DNA of 64,000 bases from Variovorax sp. PBL-H6 (GTDB lineage Bacteria > Pseudomonadota > Gammaproteobacteria > Burkholderiales > Burkholderiaceae_C): contig NZ_LR594659.1 of assembly GCF_901827155.1 (NCBI RefSeq), positions 930,001 to 994,000 on the forward strand. Direction: 5' to 3'. The position numbers and the translations under genes are program-made. The notes below the pieces were generated by a model. It was not told where the DNA came from, did not search any database, and was given only the letters and a program-made list of their open reading frames with translations. Below are positions 61,838 through 64,000 of the stretch, in pieces (positions within the stretch are counted from its first letter, which is position 1; each line of letters opens with the position of its first letter).

Positions 61838-63298
61838 ATGATCTCCCGCGAACCCACCCTCGAGCGCCTCGCCACGGCGCAGCAGCTCCTGCTCACGCCC
61901 TTCGGCCTGGACGAATCGCATCTGTTGCGCGCCCTGGCCGAGATCACGGCCCACAAGGTGGACGACGCCGACCTCTACTTCCAGTACACCCGCAGCGAAG
62001 GCTGGAGCCTGGAGGAGGGGATCGTCAAGACCGGCAGCTTCAGCATCGACCAGGGCGTAGGCGTGCGCGCCGTCAGCGGCGAGAAGACGGCCTTCGCCTA
62101 TTCCGACGACATTTCCGAGGCTTCGCTGCTCGACGCGGCGCGCACCGTGCGCACCATTTCCGCCGCCGGACGCAACGGCCGTGTGAAGGCGCCGACGCGC
62201 AAGGTCGCGACCAGCCGTTCGCTGTACGGCGGGGTGGATCCGATCTCGACGCTCGACAGCGCCGCCAAGGTCGAACTGCTGGGCAAGGTCGAGAAGCTCG
62301 CGCGCTCGCGCGATCCGCGCGTCGCCCAGGTGATGGCAGGCCTGGCGAGCGAGTACGACGTGGTGCTGGTGGCTCGGGCCGACGGAACCCTGGCGGCCGA
62401 CGTGCGGCCGCTGGTGCGTCTCTCGGTCACGGTGATCGCCGAGCAGAACGGCCGCCGCGAGGTCGGTTCGGGCGGCGGGGGCGGGCGCTTCGGCCTTGCC
62501 TACTTCGACGAGGCGCGCATTGCCGAGTTCGTCGACCAGGCGGTCCAGCAGGCGCTCACCAATCTGGATTCGCGTCCGGCACCCGCGGGCGAGATGACCG
62601 TGGTGCTCGGTCCGGGCTGGCCCGGCATCCTGCTGCACGAGGCGATCGGCCACGGGCTGGAGGGTGACTTCAACCGCAAGGGTTCGAGCGCCTTCTCCGG
62701 GCGTATCGGCGAACGCGTGGCCGCCAAGGGCGTGCACGTGCTGGACGACGGCACCATCGCCGATCGCCGCGGCTCGCTCAACGTCGACGACGAGGGCAAC
62801 GCCACACAGCGCAACGTGCTGATCGAGGACGGCATCCTCAAGGGCTACATCCAGGACTCGCTCAATGCGCGCCTGATGAAGGTCAAACCCACCGGCAACG
62901 GCCGCCGCGAGAGCTATGCCCACGTGCCGATGCCGCGCATGACCAACACCTACATGCTTGGCGGCAACAAGGTGCCAGAAGAGATCGTCGCCAGCATCAA
63001 GAAAGGGCTCTACGCCACCAACTTCGGCGGCGGCCAGGTCGACATCACGAGCGGCAAGTTCGTGTTCTCGGCCAGCGAGGCCTACTGGGTGGAAAACGGC
63101 AAGATCCAGTATCCGGTGAAAGGCGCGACCCTGGTGGGCAACGGTCCGGACGCACTGACGCGCGTCACCATGATCGGCAACGACATGGCGCTCGATTCCG
63201 GCGTGGGCACCTGCGGCAAGGAAGGCCAGAGCGTGCCGGTGGGCGTTGGGCAGCCCACCCTGCGCATCGACGGCCTGACCGTCGGCGGCACGGCCTGA
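61838..63298 (+). CDS. tldD: Metalloprotease TldD
   Basis: 486 residues. The Zn motif HEAIGHGLEGDFNRKGSSAF (HExxxH) is complete, and WPGILLHEAIGHG is diagnostic. Cys in GVGTCGKEGQSVPVGVGQP supplies a conserved third ligand region. TldD pairs with TldE/PmbA to degrade unfolded peptides and process microcins or CcdA; the partner gene is not here. Length is typical (E. coli 481). Confidence 0.96.
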   Translation: MISREPTLERLATAQQLLLTPFGLDESHLLRALAEITAHKVDDADLYFQYTRSEGWSLEEGIVKTGSFSIDQGVGVRAVSGEKTAFAYSDDISEASLLDAARTVRTISAAGRNGRVKAPTRKVATSRSLYGGVDPISTLDSAAKVELLGKVEKLARSRDPRVAQVMAGLASEYDVVLVARADGTLAADVRPLVRLSVTVIAEQNGRREVGSGGGGGRFGLAYFDEARIAEFVDQAVQQALTNLDSRPAPAGEMTVVLGPGWPGILLHEAIGHGLEGDFNRKGSSAFSGRIGERVAAKGVHVLDDGTIADRRGSLNVDDEGNATQRNVLIEDGILKGYIQDSLNARLMKVKPTGNGRRESYAHVPMPRMTNTYMLGGNKVPEEIVASIKKGLYATNFGGGQVDITSGKFVFSASEAYWVENGKIQYPVKGATLVGNGPDALTRVTMIGNDMALDSGVGTCGKEGQSVPVGVGQPTLRIDGLTVGGTA

Positions 63299-63330
63299 GG
63301 CATTTGCGCAACGGCCGCTTCGTTTTCCTG

Positions 63331-63339
63331 TGCTACATT
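63331..63339 (+). promoter_or_regulatory. Candidate extended -10 of the DAHP synthase leader
   Basis: TGCTACATT (TGN plus TACATT). The predicted start (about 63346) lies two bases before the leader-peptide ATG. Confidence 0.45.
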
Positions 63340-63347
63340 CCGCCCCT

Positions 63348-63422
63348 ATGTCTTCGCGCGCCGTGTTTTTCTTTTCGTACTTTTGGTTCCCGGACTCCGG
63401 CGGACGAGAGGCGAGCGCGTAA
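63348..63422 (+). CDS. Aromatic leader peptide (Phe/Tyr/Trp) of the DAHP synthase attenuator
   Basis: 24 codons: MSSRAVFFFSYFWFPDSGGR then EASA and TAA. Residues 7-14 hold five Phe, one Tyr and one Trp, the end products of the pathway whose first enzyme is encoded next. This is the classic ribosome-mediated attenuation leader. Ribosome stalling at codons 7-14 (63366-63389) would leave the downstream antiterminator arm (63397-63403) free. Confidence 0.85.
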   Translation: MSSRAVFFFSYFWFPDSGGREASA

Positions 63423-63445
63423 AGCACACTGAACACCCCTCCCAG

Positions 63446-63479
63446 AACCGCCGGCGCCTCGAGCCCCGGCGGTTTTTTT
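63446..63479 (+). terminator. Attenuator terminator before the DAHP synthase gene
   Basis: A perfect nine-base stem AACCGCCGG (63446-63454) / CCGGCGGTT (63466-63474), 11-base loop, T-run to 63479. The 5' arm CCGCCGG (63448-63454) can instead pair with CCGGCGG at 63397-63403 inside the leader ORF, forming an antiterminator. Confidence 0.88.
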
Positions 63480-63516
63480 ATGCCCCGATGATTTCCATCC
63501 CTTGAAGGAACGAACC

Positions 63517-64000
63517 ATGAGCACGAGCACCGTCCCCGCGACCGAGAACTGGCATGCGAGCGTCGAGAAAACCAGCCGAACCGACGACGAACGCATCAAG
63601 GACATCACCGTGCTGCCCCCTCCCGAACACCTGATCCGTTTCTTCCCGATCCGCGGCACGCCCGTCGAGACGCTGATCACCGGCACCCGCCGGTCCATTC
63701 ACAACATCATGAGCGGCAAGGACGACCGGCTGCTGGTGGTGATGGGTCCCTGTTCGATCCACGATCCCGATGCCGCGCTCGAATATGCCCGGCGCCTGAA
63801 GGCGGAGCGCGACAAGTACGCCGGCACGCTGGAGATCGTGATGCGGGTCTACTTCGAGAAGCCGCGCACCACGGTGGGCTGGAAGGGGCTGATCAACGAC
63901 CCCTACCTCGACGAGAGCTTCCGCATCGACGAAGGGCTGCGCATCGCGCGCCAATTGCTGATCGAGATCAACCGGCTCGGCCTGCCGGCCGGCAGCGAGT
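63517..64000 (+). CDS. 3-deoxy-D-arabino-heptulosonate-7-phosphate synthase, 3' truncated
   Basis: 161 residues visible; the gene continues past the window. Class I DAHP synthase (AroF/G/H) signatures are VVMGPCSIHDPDAALEYARR and VYFEKPRTTVGWKGLINDP. It condenses PEP with erythrose 4-phosphate, the first step to aromatic amino acids. GAAGGAA seven bases before ATG 63517. Expression is controlled by the leader attenuator upstream. Which feedback isoform (Phe, Tyr or Trp) cannot be told; the Phe-heavy leader suggests Phe responsiveness at the transcript level. Confidence 0.94.
   Translation, partial: MSTSTVPATENWHASVEKTSRTDDERIKDITVLPPPEHLIRFFPIRGTPVETLITGTRRSIHNIMSGKDDRLLVVMGPCSIHDPDAALEYARRLKAERDKYAGTLEIVMRVYFEKPRTTVGWKGLINDPYLDESFRIDEGLRIARQLLIEINRLGLPAGSE

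Overview
This window is a visibly G+C-rich, gene-dense stretch of a betaproteobacterial chromosome. Gene content points to Burkholderiales, most likely Comamonadaceae of the Variovorax/Acidovorax type: several orphan Bug (TctC-like) periplasmic binding proteins, a complete dcw cluster ending in lpxC, dapF-DUF484-xerC synteny, and a one-cysteine DksA. I could not run a taxonomic search, so genus is an inference. No prophage, IS element, CRISPR array or rRNA operon was seen. There is no gene-free stretch longer than about 260 bases.

Layout. (1) 1-4446: the 3' end of an E2 acyltransferase, an nfeD-slipin pair and corA. (2) 4454-7873: a GntR regulator divergent from a cytosine-deaminase-like hydrolase and a CynX-like transporter, with a GTTAAC operator pair between them. 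(3) 7962-16728: accessory catabolic genes: a histidine-kinase-like fragment, three Bug receptors, an ICL/PEP-mutase lyase, a PDC-hydrolase-like amidohydrolase, a LysR regulator, a flavoprotein and a DsbA-type isomerase. (4) 16765-27103: core genes dapF, DUF484, ElyC/YdcF-like, xerC, rlmI-like, a CobW GTPase, dksA, a STAS-like protein and hslVU. (5) 27275-46403: the dcw cluster, in order mraZ, rsmH, ftsL, ftsI, murE, murF, mraY, murD, ftsW, murG, murC, ddlB, ftsQ, ftsA, ftsZ, lpxC. (6) 46420-52802: an ECF sigma/ChrR-type anti-sigma pair with membrane-lipid genes (CFA-like methyltransferase, DUF1365, FAD oxidoreductase, DUF2177, DUF1295). (7) 52819-60549: ruvC, cdsA-like and plsC-like genes, tRNA-Gly(GCC), mtgA, aroE, a TonB-like protein, an RNase II-family enzyme and a YqiA-like esterase, the proteins all on the minus strand. 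(8) 60628-64000: rodA, tldD and a DAHP synthase cut by the window edge, preceded by a leader-peptide attenuator.

The most interesting signals are regulatory. In the dcw cluster, the larger gaps between genes are spanned by small open frames whose start overlaps or nearly touches the upstream stop and whose stop overlaps or nearly touches the downstream start. Three of these frames are made of one dispersed repeat family, and one carries a silent-only duplicate of the murC start. The sigma/ChrR locus has three sites with the same GATC(C/T)-N18-TA layout, one in front of each of its three transcription units. The DAHP synthase leader encodes a Phe/Tyr/Trp-rich peptide followed by mutually exclusive hairpins. 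Several genes have a TAGAATC/GATAATC box so close to the start codon that leaderless transcripts are expected.
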